From Brucella anthropi ATCC 49188 (GTDB taxonomy: Bacteria; Pseudomonadota; Alphaproteobacteria; Rhizobiales; Rhizobiaceae), in assembly GCF_000017405.1 (NCBI RefSeq), contig NC_009667.1, positions 2,776,001 to 2,840,000 on the forward strand: a stretch of 64,000 bases of DNA, read 5' to 3'. The position numbers and the translations under genes were made by a program. Shown in pieces: positions 44,965 to 52,812 of this stretch. Each line of letters opens with the position of its first letter. The first letter of the stretch is position 1. Below the pieces are notes generated by a model, which was not told where the DNA came from, did not search any database, and worked only from the letters and a program-made list of their open reading frames with translations.

Positions 44965-45390
44965 ATGACCACGACCATCGATAGCATCATGTCCGATTTC
45001 GAATTTCTCGACGATTGGGAAGACCGCTATCGCTATGTCATCGACCTCGGCAAGGAATTGCCGCCCTATCCCGACGATGCACGCGATGCTGCGCACAAGG
45101 TTCAGGGCTGCGTCAGCCAGGTCTGGCTGAAAACGCTTCCGCAAGACGGCAACGATCCGGTCATCGAGTTTCTCGGCGATTCCGATGCGCATATCGTGCG
45201 TGGTCTGGTGGCCATCGTGCTGGCACTATATTCCGGCCACAAGGCTTCAGAAATTCTCGCCGTGGACCCGGAAGCTATTTTAAAAAAGCTCGGCCTCGAT
45301 GAACATCTGACGCCGCAGCGCTCCAACGGCCTGCGCGCCATGGTGGCACGCATCCGTCGCGAAGCAGAGCTGGCGAAAGAATCAGCCTAA
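44965..45390 (+). CDS. sufE: Cysteine desulfurase activator SufE
   Basis: A 141-aa cytoplasmic sulfur-transfer protein that takes persulfide from SufS for Fe-S cluster assembly. Family motifs: WEDRYRYVIDLGKELP, KVQGCVSQVWL with the acceptor Cys at about 51, and GLVAIVLALYSG. The rest of the suf cluster is not in the window, so it is an isolated sufE. A 143-bp palindrome starts at the base after its stop. Confidence 0.95.
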   Translation: MTTTIDSIMSDFEFLDDWEDRYRYVIDLGKELPPYPDDARDAAHKVQGCVSQVWLKTLPQDGNDPVIEFLGDSDAHIVRGLVAIVLALYSGHKASEILAVDPEAILKKLGLDEHLTPQRSNGLRAMVARIRREAELAKESA

Positions 45391-45533
45391 GAACCCGTTC
45401 CAAAAGTCGCCCTGTGCGGCTGCAAATGGCAATTTACCTGCGTTCCGGTGCTCATGTACCAAAAAGTACATTGCGCTCCGGTACTCGAAAATTACCATTC
45501 TCGCACTCACATGCCGCTTTTTGATTCAGGCTC
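45391..45533. repeat. 143-bp palindromic element; right arm codes the amidase C-terminus
   Basis: Arms of about 69 bp (45391-45459) and 68 bp (45466-45533) are inverted copies around a CAAAAA loop. Shared blocks include the GTAC ends at the loop, ATGG-AATTT and the C-CCGGTG/TACCGG region. It fills the space between sufE and the amidase and extends 27 bp into the amidase reading frame. It is the longest palindrome in the window and resembles Brucellaceae intergenic repeats. Confidence 0.8.
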
Positions 45534-46820
45534 TAAAAGTTTCTCAACCGACAAGGCTGCGGCGAGCAGCTTTTTATCCGTGCCGCCGCGCGCGCTGAGC
45601 ATGAAGCCGGTCGGCAGTGTCATGTCCGGCATGGGCACGGTGATGCTGCACAGGTCGAACTGGTTTCCGACCTGCGTGTCACGCAGCAGCAGCCCTTCCA
45701 CACGGTCATATTCAACCTCGTCATTGCTGACCGAAGCAATCGTCGGCGCAACAATCGGCGTAGCGGGCGTTACGAACATATCGAAGTCGCTCAGGCGCTC
45801 GTCCATTTGCTGAACAAGCGTCGCGCGTGTTTCCATGATCCCGCGATAGGTTTCCATCGGAACCTTGACGCGGACGGACAGCGGGTGCTTCACACGAATA
45901 TCGACATTGGCGTCAGGATCGCTAAGCCAGGTCGATGCGTGGATATGACTTGCCTCGATCCCGGCGATTGAGCCAACGCGGGTTGCCTCACGCAGGCGCT
46001 GGATCAGATCGTCGACTTCCAGATCGGCGATGATCGCTCCTGCCTTTTCAAGAAGCGCAACCGTTGCTTCGAAGTGCTTTGCGACGTCGGGCTCCATATC
46101 GGCCAGAAGATAGCCTTTCGGCAGTGCAATGCGCAGACCCTTCAGCGGCAAGGCGTTCGGCAACACGGGCGTTTCGCCTGCCATAATCGCATCGCTTATA
46201 ATGGCGTCGGCTACTGTCCTGGTCAGCGGACCAACGGAATCGAGCGACGGCGCCAGCGGAAACGCACCGTCGAGCGGAATGCGCCGGGCGGTCGGCTTGA
46301 AGCCGACAATGCCGTTCAGCGCTGCCGGAATGCGCACCGATCCCCCAGTATCCGAACCGATAGCGATCTCGCTTGTTCCTTCCGCTGCCGAAACTGCCGC
46401 ACCCGACGACGATCCGCCCGGAACGCGCGTCGGATCGATCGCATTGCCCGGCTCGCCGTAATGCGGATTGAGGCCGACCGGCGTGAAGGCGAACTCCGTC
46501 ATCTGGGTCTTGCCGACAATGACCGCACCCGCATCGCGCAGACGGCTGACAATCTTGGCATCCTGTGTCGCCGGGGCAGCATCGCGGCGAATAACCGAAC
46601 CGGCAAGCGTCGGCTCTCCGGCAACATCGAAGAGATCCTTGATCGAAACAATGCGCCCGTCGAGCGGCCCAAGGGCGCGCCCATCACGAAGACGCGCATC
46701 GGCGGCGTCAGCCTCAGCGCGCGCCTGCTGTGCATAGACCTTGCTGAAAACGTGTTCGCTTGCTGTCCGCGCTTCCAGACGCGACAGGATGCTTTCCAGC
46801 CGATCCCGTACCGAATTCAT
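45507..46820 (-). CDS. Amidase signature family hydrolase
   Basis: A 437-aa cytoplasmic amidase with the Ser-cisSer-Lys triad: K61 (VSIKDLFD), S137 (PGGSSSG) and S161 (GSDTGGS). It hydrolyses C-N bonds of amides; the size and lack of partners argue against GatA, and substrate is unknown. The start ATG at 46820 has GGGGAGA 7 nt upstream; a GTG ten codons earlier is less likely. The last eight codons (EPESKSGM) and the stop are encoded by the right arm of the 143-bp palindrome, so the native C-terminus was probably altered by insertion of the repeat. Confidence 0.88.
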   Translation of the reverse strand: MNSVRDRLESILSRLEARTASEHVFSKVYAQQARAEADAADARLRDGRALGPLDGRIVSIKDLFDVAGEPTLAGSVIRRDAAPATQDAKIVSRLRDAGAVIVGKTQMTEFAFTPVGLNPHYGEPGNAIDPTRVPGGSSSGAAVSAAEGTSEIAIGSDTGGSVRIPAALNGIVGFKPTARRIPLDGAFPLAPSLDSVGPLTRTVADAIISDAIMAGETPVLPNALPLKGLRIALPKGYLLADMEPDVAKHFEATVALLEKAGAIIADLEVDDLIQRLREATRVGSIAGIEASHIHASTWLSDPDANVDIRVKHPLSVRVKVPMETYRGIMETRATLVQQMDERLSDFDMFVTPATPIVAPTIASVSNDEVEYDRVEGLLLRDTQVGNQFDLCSITVPMPDMTLPTGFMLSARGGTDKKLLAAALSVEKLLEPESKSGM

Positions 46821-46912
46821 GTGATTTCTCCCCACTTCCCCAACGGACACAAAGTCCCTTTGAGAAAGAGGCGATAGCCCCGCCCCGGAAAGGTGTCAAT
46901 GAGTGCGCCACC

Positions 46913-47704
46913 TCACATATTCTGCGGACGCATTTGCGGCCGGTAGTCGTCTGCTCCCCAATGCAGGACAGCGCCTCTGCCCCGCTCCTTTTCGAGTTGA
47001 GGATTGTAGTGCCGGTGCAGCGCGGCCAGACCGACCTTGAGCAGCATCTTGGCAGAACGAACGGGCCATTGCCGCTCACGTTCCACGGTTTCAAGCCCTT
47101 TCAGGAAGCAGCAGACATCAACCAGAACGCCGTTCAGTTCCGGCCCGACTGCTTCCAGCGCCCGCTCGACGCGGATGCGGCTGGCCAGCGCGATATCGGT
47201 CAGCTCTGCCATGCCGCCCGGCCCGCTGCGCCCGCCGCCAACACTGGTGTCCCAGCGCATGGTGACGGACGGCATCAGCGATCCGCGTGTGAAGTCGGCC
47301 CGCAGCCTTTCACCGGCAAGGAACTCGCTCTCCGAGATAAAGGAAGAACCATTCGCATTCTTGCGCCTGTAGAGCATCGCAAGAGGCGATTCCTCTGGAT
47401 TGATCTCAATCTTTTCGCCCTGCTCATAGTCAATCGTCTGCAAGGTTCTTGCCGGGTTGCGCAACGGCTTGCCGCCTTCCTTTGCGCGCTTGATAGTGGG
47501 CTGCGATGAAACAAGCCGTTCCTCATTCCAATACAGCAATCCCTTTTTCTGCATGGCCTCCAATTCGGCGCGGGAAGCAGCGATGGTCCCCTGATCCGTT
47601 GCAAGCAAGACATGCGAAGCGCGAATGGAATCCTGAACCTCGCAGCCGCCATTTTTCAGAAAGCGCATAATTCTCGCTTCGGACGCTAACAATTGGGTGG
47701 TCAT
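46913..47704 (-). CDS. DUF6456 protein, GafZ-like gene transfer agent regulator (putative)
   Basis: A 263-aa soluble protein. The C-terminal part (about 105-250) has the DUF6456 pattern: SPLAMLYRRKNANG, FISESEFLAGERLRADFTRG, VTMRWD, VLVDVCCFLKGLE and WPVRSAKMLLKVGLAALHRHY. It overlaps the upstream HTH gene by 4 bp. In Rhodobacter these two parts are one protein (GafA); in Caulobacter they are two genes, gafY (DnaA-like HTH) and gafZ, which activate the gene transfer agent, GafZ by anti-termination. Domain type, size, order and overlap all match gafZ, from memory of that work. No GTA structural genes lie in this window. Confidence 0.6.
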   Translation of the reverse strand: MTTQLLASEARIMRFLKNGGCEVQDSIRASHVLLATDQGTIAASRAELEAMQKKGLLYWNEERLVSSQPTIKRAKEGGKPLRNPARTLQTIDYEQGEKIEINPEESPLAMLYRRKNANGSSFISESEFLAGERLRADFTRGSLMPSVTMRWDTSVGGGRSGPGGMAELTDIALASRIRVERALEAVGPELNGVLVDVCCFLKGLETVERERQWPVRSAKMLLKVGLAALHRHYNPQLEKERGRGAVLHWGADDYRPQMRPQNM

Positions 47705-48153
47705 GCCGCCAACCTCCAGGCCGTGAAAGCACTTTGCGCAATGCGTTCGAATGTCGAGACGATCGCATCGAACTCCGTATCGTCGCGCATGTCCTCCACC
47801 AGATGGCAGGCATGCATTACGGTTGTCCGGTCTCGCGCAAATCCGGCAGCCACTTCACGCATGGCCAGCCCGAAAGCCGTGTGCGCGACATACATGCCGA
47901 TCTGCCGCACACGCGCCACCTCTCGCCTGCACCGCAGTGGTGACCGCAATTCCGCGCCGGAAACACCGAACATAGTCACCAGCAGATCAATAAGGGCATC
48001 GCACAGCGCTATGTTCTGCTGCTCCCGCGACCGGTCGGCGACACCCTCCACCCTTCCAAGGTTAAGGCTTCGCCCATGCCGCACCGCAAGCAACTTCAAT
48101 GCTTCGAAAGCTTCCGCCCGTGTATGAATGACATCCGATAGTTCCAAAGACAT
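47701..48153 (-). CDS. DnaA-domain-IV-like HTH protein, GafY-like (putative)
   Basis: A 150-aa DNA-binding protein without ATPase. The C-terminal half (about 72-140) reads as DnaA domain IV: RREVARVRQIGMYVAHTAFGLAMREVAAGFARDRTTVMHAC, with the basic helix-turn-helix and the DRTTVMHA signature. The N-terminal half is helical and unassigned. The stop overlaps the DUF6456 start by 4 bp, so both products are made together. This is the arrangement of gafY-gafZ, activators of gene transfer agents. The alternative is another orphan DnaA-like repressor. Confidence 0.6.
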   Translation of the reverse strand: MSLELSDVIHTRAEAFEALKLLAVRHGRSLNLGRVEGVADRSREQQNIALCDALIDLLVTMFGVSGAELRSPLRCRREVARVRQIGMYVAHTAFGLAMREVAAGFARDRTTVMHACHLVEDMRDDTEFDAIVSTFERIAQSAFTAWRLAA

Positions 48154-48419
48154 TCATCTTTCCTCGCCAAAATAGGAATATCTTCTTATACGGAGAAAAT
48201 TGCAAGTGTGGATAAGTTTCGTAGAAGGAATTGCTGTCTGCGGTTAGTTTCGACAGCTCTAACATAGGCTAAAGCCTTGCCAGAACGGCATTAACGCGTT
48301 TGAATCCATCGCGTTTGATGGCCATCTTACAGAAAAATCAGAAAGAATCTAGGAATATTATCCAACGACATTTCGCGTGGCTCATGCTCATTCGCATCAA
48401 GAAATGAGGAATGATCGCC

Positions 48420-48689
48420 ATGGACGCGGATCTGAAGCAAGCCCGCACACTATTTTTTGCCCGGCAAAAACAGAATCAACTGACCGCAATGCAACGCATT
48501 GCCTTGCAGATCATCGCCGGCATCGATCTCGATGAAGTTCTCAAGGCCCCGCTGGAAGAGAAGGAACGGACCAAACGGCGTCTGACGCGTCTCATGGAAA
48601 GGGAGCGCCTGAAAGGAATGTGCGGCAACTGGAATTATGACCTGAACAGGCACATTGCACTAAAACAAGCATTCGACCGGATTGGTTGA
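48420..48689 (+). CDS. Small conserved-looking cytoplasmic protein, unrecognised
   Basis: An 89-aa, highly charged, mostly helical protein (Lys/Arg/Glu-rich; KARTLFFARQKQNQL-like start, LEEKERTKRRLTRLMERERLKG middle, GNWNYDLNRHIALKQAF end). The ATG at 48420 is preferred over 48411 because GAGGA then has a 9-nt spacing. No family recognised; the basic helical profile would fit nucleic-acid or protein binding, but this is speculative. A cruciform-like hairpin follows. Confidence 0.65.
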   Translation: MDADLKQARTLFFARQKQNQLTAMQRIALQIIAGIDLDEVLKAPLEEKERTKRRLTRLMERERLKGMCGNWNYDLNRHIALKQAFDRIG

Positions 48690-48727
48690 AAAGACCATGC
48701 GCTTCCGGACGTGCTCAAATCCAAAAC

Positions 48728-48774
48728 AAAATGGCCAGCATCTAGGAGCGTAAGCTCAACGATACTGGCCATTT
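48728..48774. terminator. Nested hairpin terminator between convergent genes
   Basis: AAATGGCCAG...CTGGCCATTT forms the main stem, with an inner GAGC-GTAA-GCTC hairpin, between the small gene at 48420 and mucR. A/T runs on both ends make it suitable for termination in both directions. Confidence 0.7.
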
Positions 48775-48831
48775 CTATAAAGCTCTCAGAACAGACACTG
48801 CAAAGCGCGGTCCGCTCGACAGTCGGAGCGA

Positions 48832-49260
48832 TTAAGCGTCCTTAGGCTTGCGGCCCAGGCCCATCTTCTTAGCCAGGCGCGAGCGAGCAGCAGCGTAGTT
48901 CGGAGCGACCATCGGATAGTTCGGGTCGAGATCCCACTTTTCGCGGTACTGTTCCGGCGTCATGTTGTAATGGGTCATCAGGTGACGCTTCAGCGACTTG
49001 AACTTCTTGCCGTCTTCGAGGCAGATGATGTAGTCGTCGTGAACCGACTTCTTCGGATTGACGGCAGGCTTCGGCTTCTCGACAACGACAGGCGCTTCTT
49101 CGCGTTCGACGTGACGCTTGAAAGCAGCGTGTACTTCAGCGATCAGCAGCGGCAGTTCACCAGCGCGAATCGAATTATTGCCGACATATGCGGCGACAAC
49201 ATCTGCAGTAAGGCTCAGAAGCAGTTCCGCGCTTTCGTCGTGCGTGTCCAGATTTTCCAT
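48832..49260 (-). CDS. mucR: MucR/Ros family zinc-finger transcriptional regulator
   Basis: A 142-aa global regulator. N-terminal helices for oligomerisation (about 1-52) and a linker (about 55-72) precede a prokaryotic zinc-finger domain (about 75-125: DYIICLEDGKKFKSLKRHLMTHYNMTPEQYREKW) with one Cys, an Asp, and two His as likely metal ligands. MucR binds AT-rich DNA with T-A steps and acts much like H-NS, controlling surface, virulence and cell-cycle genes in Brucella and rhizobia. The upstream region is AT-rich and probably carries autoregulatory sites. Confidence 0.93.
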   Translation of the reverse strand: MENLDTHDESAELLLSLTADVVAAYVGNNSIRAGELPLLIAEVHAAFKRHVEREEAPVVVEKPKPAVNPKKSVHDDYIICLEDGKKFKSLKRHLMTHYNMTPEQYREKWDLDPNYPMVAPNYAAARSRLAKKMGLGRKPKDA

Positions 49261-49768
49261 TGTATTTCCTTTTTACTTCTTATTGTTGCGTAATCGACGA
49301 CTGGAGATCCCCGCCTGCCATCGTCGTTACGTATTCCTAAACCCTGCCCCATCCGTTCCCGGCTGCGAATACCAGTTGATAATGTCATTTGCAATAGAAT
49401 TGTCAAACCACATTACATTAACAACAAGTCTTTCTTCTTGAATCATCAAATAGAAAAACTCGAACTCAACCTTACTAAGATGGGGAAACTTTGAATCGCG
49501 ATGTGTTCGCGTTGCCGCCCCTGCCGTTTATTGAAGGATATGGATGAAGCTGCAGTTCACAGCCGTGCTTCCTTTAATTTGCTCGAACTGCGTTAGCAAT
49601 AGTTTTCTCCCTCAAGTTTTCTTGTACGAAGTCCAAGACTAACATGTTTCCGCTAGGTAGCTTTTGGCGACAGAATCGGGCCTCAAAAAGGCATTGCTCA
49701 AATATATTTCAACGAAATCAACTCGCTTTCGCCACTTCGGCCAACTATATAAATATCACTATCACCCG

Positions 49769-49843
49769 CTAGTGGTCCGATTCCAACATTTGCATCCCTC
49801 GGTTCAAGCGCTGAGCAAATGTTGGTATCCAAAAGACCACTAG
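49769..49843. repeat. Palindromic element 1 of the mucR-ptrB cluster
   Basis: Outer arms CTAGTGGTC (49769-49777) and GACCACTAG (49835-49843), inner arms CCAACATTTGC (49783-49793) and GCAAATGTTGG (49815-49825). Confidence 0.75.
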
Positions 49844-49856
49844 GAAGTATATGTAT

Positions 49857-49934
49857 CTGGTGGATTTTTCGAATTTGACGTTTGAAACAGCATCTATGTC
49901 AGCCGGGATTCAAACGTCAAATTCAATCCACTAG
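49857..49934. repeat. Palindromic element 2 of the mucR-ptrB cluster
   Basis: The left arm contains GAATTTGACGTTTGAA and the right arm its complement TTCAAACGTCAAATTC, extended by TGGAT/ATCCA and ending CTAG. It ends with CTAG, the same tetranucleotide that opens element 1. Confidence 0.75.
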
Positions 49935-49982
49935 AGCATGTCTCCCGAATGTGGGAACCGGTTTCGGGATAAAGACATGCGT
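49934..49982. repeat. Palindromic element 3 (GAGCATG type)
   Basis: GAGCATGTC at the left and GACATGC at the right enclose CCCGAA and TTTCGGG with GGAACCGG at the centre. A close inverse copy lies at 52257-52307, flanking the other side of ptrB. Confidence 0.75.
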
Positions 49983-49995
49983 AAAAACAAACAGA

Positions 49996-50037
49996 TAGAG
50001 CATTTCCAATGATTCAATCAAAACAGGAAATGCTCTA
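49996..50037. repeat. Palindromic element 4 (TAGAGCATTTCC type)
   Basis: TAGAGCATTTCC (49996-50007) and GGAAATGCTCTA (50026-50037) are perfect 12-bp arms. The arm also ends the repeats at 15129 and 20724. Confidence 0.75.
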
Positions 50038-50094
50038 GAAGGCACGGCTTACCGGCCTTGCAGCAAATCGAAACAGTTTTCATCGGAATTGTGG

Positions 50095-52200
50095 ATGTCT
50101 CAAAGCTCCCCCCAACTTCAACCACCGCATGCAGCCAAACATCCGGTCAATGACACCCGCCACGGGATCACACGCACCGACGACTATGCTTGGTTGCGTG
50201 CGGACAATTGGCAGGAAGTATTCAAGGACCCGTCGGTTCTGTCCCCTGAAATTCGCACGCATCTGGAAGCAGAGAATGCATATCAGGCAGCGCTGATGAA
50301 GGACACGGAAGCGCTACAGAAAAGCCTGTTCGCAGAAATGCGAGGACGCATCAAGGAAGACGACTCCTCCGTCCCCGCGAAGGATGGGCCTTTCGCCTAT
50401 GGCGTGTCCTATCGCACCGGCGGCGAGCAGCCCTATTTCATTCGCACGCCACGCGATGGCGGCACGGAAACCATCCTTCTCGACGGTGACGTCGAAGGCA
50501 AGGACAAGGCCTATTTCCGCCTTGCATCAGCCGATCATGCGCCGGATCACCAGCTTTTGATCTGGGGTTACGATGACAAGGGTTCGGAATTCTACAAGCT
50601 GAAAGTCCGCGACCTGTCGTCCATGAAAGACCTTGAAGACATCGTCACCGACACGAATGGCGGCGGTGCGTGGGATGCGGAGAGCAAGGGCTTTTTCTAT
50701 ACGCGCCTTGATGAGAACCATCGACCGTCCAAGGTTTTCTATCACAAGGTGGGCACGGACCAGTCTGAGGACCACCTGATCTACGAAGAGAAAGATCCAG
50801 GCTTCTTCCTCGGTGTCGGCGGCTCGGCGCTGGACGACTATATCTTCATCGACATTCATGACCATGAAACGTCGGAATGCTGGCTCCTTCCAGCCAGCGA
50901 TCCGGCGGCAAAGCCGCAGCTCGTCATGGAGCGCAAGACCGGTACGGAATATGACATCGCACCGGGTGGCGATGTGTTCTACATCCTGACCAATGCGGAT
51001 GGCGCCAAGGATTTCAAGATATGCCAGGCGCCTGCTGCCACACCGCAGCCGGAAAACTGGGTCGAGGTCGTGGCGGAAAAGCCGGGGCGGCTGATCCTGT
51101 CACACTCCGCCTACAAGCATCATCTTGTCTGGATGGAACGCGATAACGGCCTGCCGCGCATCGTGATCCGTGATCGCGAAACCGGCGAGGAACATGCCAT
51201 CGCCTTCGACGAGGAGGCCTATTCGCTCGGCCTTCACGGCAGCGCCGAATATGATACGGATGTGATCCGCTTCTCCTATTCGTCCATGACGACGCCGGAA
51301 CAGCTCTTCGACTACAATATGCGGACGCGCGAGCGGAAGCTTTTGAAGACGCAGGAAGTTCCTTCCGGTCACAATGCGCATGACTATGTCACGCGCCGGG
51401 TGTTCGCCAAGGCTTCGGATGGTGAACTGGTGCCGGTGTCCCTGCTCTATCACAAGGATACAAAGCTCGACGGCTCCGCGCCCTGCCTGCTTTATGGCTA
51501 CGGCTCCTATGGCATCACCATTCCGGCAAGCTTCAGCACGTCGCGGCTCTCGCTCGTGGATCGCGGCTTCGTCTACGCCATCGCGCATATCCGCGGCGGC
51601 AAGGACAAGGGTTTTGCCTGGTATGAAAACGGCAAGCGCGACAAGAAGGTGAACACGTTCACCGATTTCATCGCTGCCGCAAGGCACCTCGTTGCCGAAG
51701 GCTTCACCAGTCATGACCGCATCGTTGCGCATGGCGGTTCGGCAGGCGGCATGCTGATGGGCGCGATTGCCAATATGGCCCCCGACGCATTCGGCGGCAT
51801 CATTGCCGAAGTGCCATTCGTTGACGTGCTGAACACGATGCTGGACGACACTCTTCCATTGACCCCGCCGGAATGGCCCGAATGGGGCAATCCGATCACA
51901 TCGGAAACGGATTACCGGATCATTGCCGGCTATTCGCCCTACGACAATGTCAGCCGTCAGGCCTATCCCGCCATTCTGGCCGTGGCAGGCCTTACCGATC
52001 CGCGCGTCACGTACTGGGAGCCTGCCAAGTGGGTCGCCAGACTGCGTGAGCTCAAGACCGACGACCATCCCGTCCTGTTCCGTATCAATATGGATGCGGG
52101 TCATGCCGGCGCGTCGGGTCGCTTCTCGCGACTGGAAGAAGTCGCCTATACCTATGCCTTCGCGCTCAAGGTGACAGGCAAGGCGGGCGACACGCTCTGA
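50095..52200 (+). CDS. ptrB: Oligopeptidase B (S9 family)
   Basis: A 701-aa cytoplasmic serine peptidase cleaving peptides after Lys/Arg. The N-terminal beta-propeller (about 75-410) precedes the alpha/beta-hydrolase domain with S549 (GGSAGG), D635 (LTDPRV) and H670 (DAGHAGASGRF). Length is normal. ATG at 50095 is used; no good ribosome site is visible, and a TTG two codons earlier is possible. The gene is flanked by palindromic repeats on both sides and ends at a terminator. Confidence 0.94.
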   Translation: MSQSSPQLQPPHAAKHPVNDTRHGITRTDDYAWLRADNWQEVFKDPSVLSPEIRTHLEAENAYQAALMKDTEALQKSLFAEMRGRIKEDDSSVPAKDGPFAYGVSYRTGGEQPYFIRTPRDGGTETILLDGDVEGKDKAYFRLASADHAPDHQLLIWGYDDKGSEFYKLKVRDLSSMKDLEDIVTDTNGGGAWDAESKGFFYTRLDENHRPSKVFYHKVGTDQSEDHLIYEEKDPGFFLGVGGSALDDYIFIDIHDHETSECWLLPASDPAAKPQLVMERKTGTEYDIAPGGDVFYILTNADGAKDFKICQAPAATPQPENWVEVVAEKPGRLILSHSAYKHHLVWMERDNGLPRIVIRDRETGEEHAIAFDEEAYSLGLHGSAEYDTDVIRFSYSSMTTPEQLFDYNMRTRERKLLKTQEVPSGHNAHDYVTRRVFAKASDGELVPVSLLYHKDTKLDGSAPCLLYGYGSYGITIPASFSTSRLSLVDRGFVYAIAHIRGGKDKGFAWYENGKRDKKVNTFTDFIAAARHLVAEGFTSHDRIVAHGGSAGGMLMGAIANMAPDAFGGIIAEVPFVDVLNTMLDDTLPLTPPEWPEWGNPITSETDYRIIAGYSPYDNVSRQAYPAILAVAGLTDPRVTYWEPAKWVARLRELKTDDHPVLFRINMDAGHAGASGRFSRLEEVAYTYAFALKVTGKAGDTL

Positions 52201-52211
52201 TCCTTTACAAC

Positions 52212-52256
52212 AAGCATCGCATCCAGGTTTTAAGGGTGCGATGCTTCCTTCTTTTT
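52212..52256 (+). terminator. Rho-independent terminator after ptrB
   Basis: AAGCATCGCATCC pairs with GGGTGCGATGCTT (one G-T-type mismatch), followed by CCTTCTTTTT, 12 bp after the ptrB stop. Confidence 0.82.
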
Positions 52257-52307
52257 ACGCATGTCTTTATCCCGAAACCGGTTCCCACTTTCGGGAGACA
52301 TGCTCTG
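52257..52307. repeat. GAGCATG-type palindromic repeat after ptrB
   Basis: GCATGTCTTTATCCCGAAA and its complementary half TTTCGGGAGACATGC around an ACCGGTTCCCAC core; an inverse relative of the element at 49934-49982. It begins where the terminator T-run ends. Confidence 0.75.
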
Positions 52308-52333
52308 GAAGAACGCGCTATTTCACTTATAAT
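52305..52333 (+). promoter_or_regulatory. Putative sigma-70-type promoter for the 112-aa exported gene
   Basis: A perfect TATAAT (52328-52333) lies 17 bp after a weak -35-like CTGGAA (52305-52310) at the edge of the palindromic repeat. The gene starts 36 bp further on with a strong AAGGAGAG. Confidence 0.4.
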
Positions 52334-52368
52334 ATTGTTTTACATCTATTCTTCTTAAGGAGAGACCG

Positions 52369-52707
52369 ATGTTGCGTCAGGTCATTGCTGTTTGCCTAAC
52401 TTCCGCATCGCTTGCGGTTTCCGGCCTTGTCGCGCTGCCGATGTCGGCTGAAGCGCAGGTACGCAAGGATGTCAGCGAATATGCAGGCCAGCGCTGCAAC
52501 GTGCCGAGACGAGGCAGCGGCATCATCGTCGGCCAGTTCAGCGGCGTGGACGACTCGCCCTTCATCACTGGCGGTGACGGACTGGTTTCGATCGACCGCG
52601 TCCGGTGCTTCAGCAGCATGTCGGAATGCAAGGGATGGCTTTACACGATGCAGAGCAAATACACCAATGCCGGTGCCGCCACTCTGGTGCGCTGCACCAA
52701 GCGCTGA
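52369..52707 (+). CDS. Small exported protein with four cysteines, unrecognised
   Basis: A 112-aa protein. Signal peptide at about 1-29 (ending AEA), mature part of about 83 residues with four Cys (QRCNVP, VRCFSS, SECKGW, VRCTKR) that could form two disulfides. No family recognised. The start has AAGGAGAG at ideal distance and a TATAAT box upstream. Probably periplasmic or secreted. Confidence 0.72.
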   Translation: MLRQVIAVCLTSASLAVSGLVALPMSAEAQVRKDVSEYAGQRCNVPRRGSGIIVGQFSGVDDSPFITGGDGLVSIDRVRCFSSMSECKGWLYTMQSKYTNAGAATLVRCTKR

Positions 52708-52812
52708 ACCTCAACATAAAAACTGCGGTTTTCACGAAGCTCTGCGGATGGCATCCTCCCACCACTTGATGCATCGCCTTCGGGCGTCATCTTCGGTTTG
52801 GGAGGATCGGAA

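Larger units (their letters stand above)
49261..50094. other. Long intergenic region: AT-rich mucR promoter plus four palindromes
   Basis: About 830 bp between divergent mucR and ptrB. Roughly 49261-49500 and 49560-49760 are AT-rich with many T-A steps, suited to MucR autoregulation. From 49769 to 50037 four separate palindromic elements lie nearly end to end. No protein or RNA gene could be supported. Confidence 0.55.

Noticed and set aside
51100..52104. 334-codon minus-strand ORF within ptrB
   Set aside because: Shadow of ptrB; ptrB has a complete catalytic triad.
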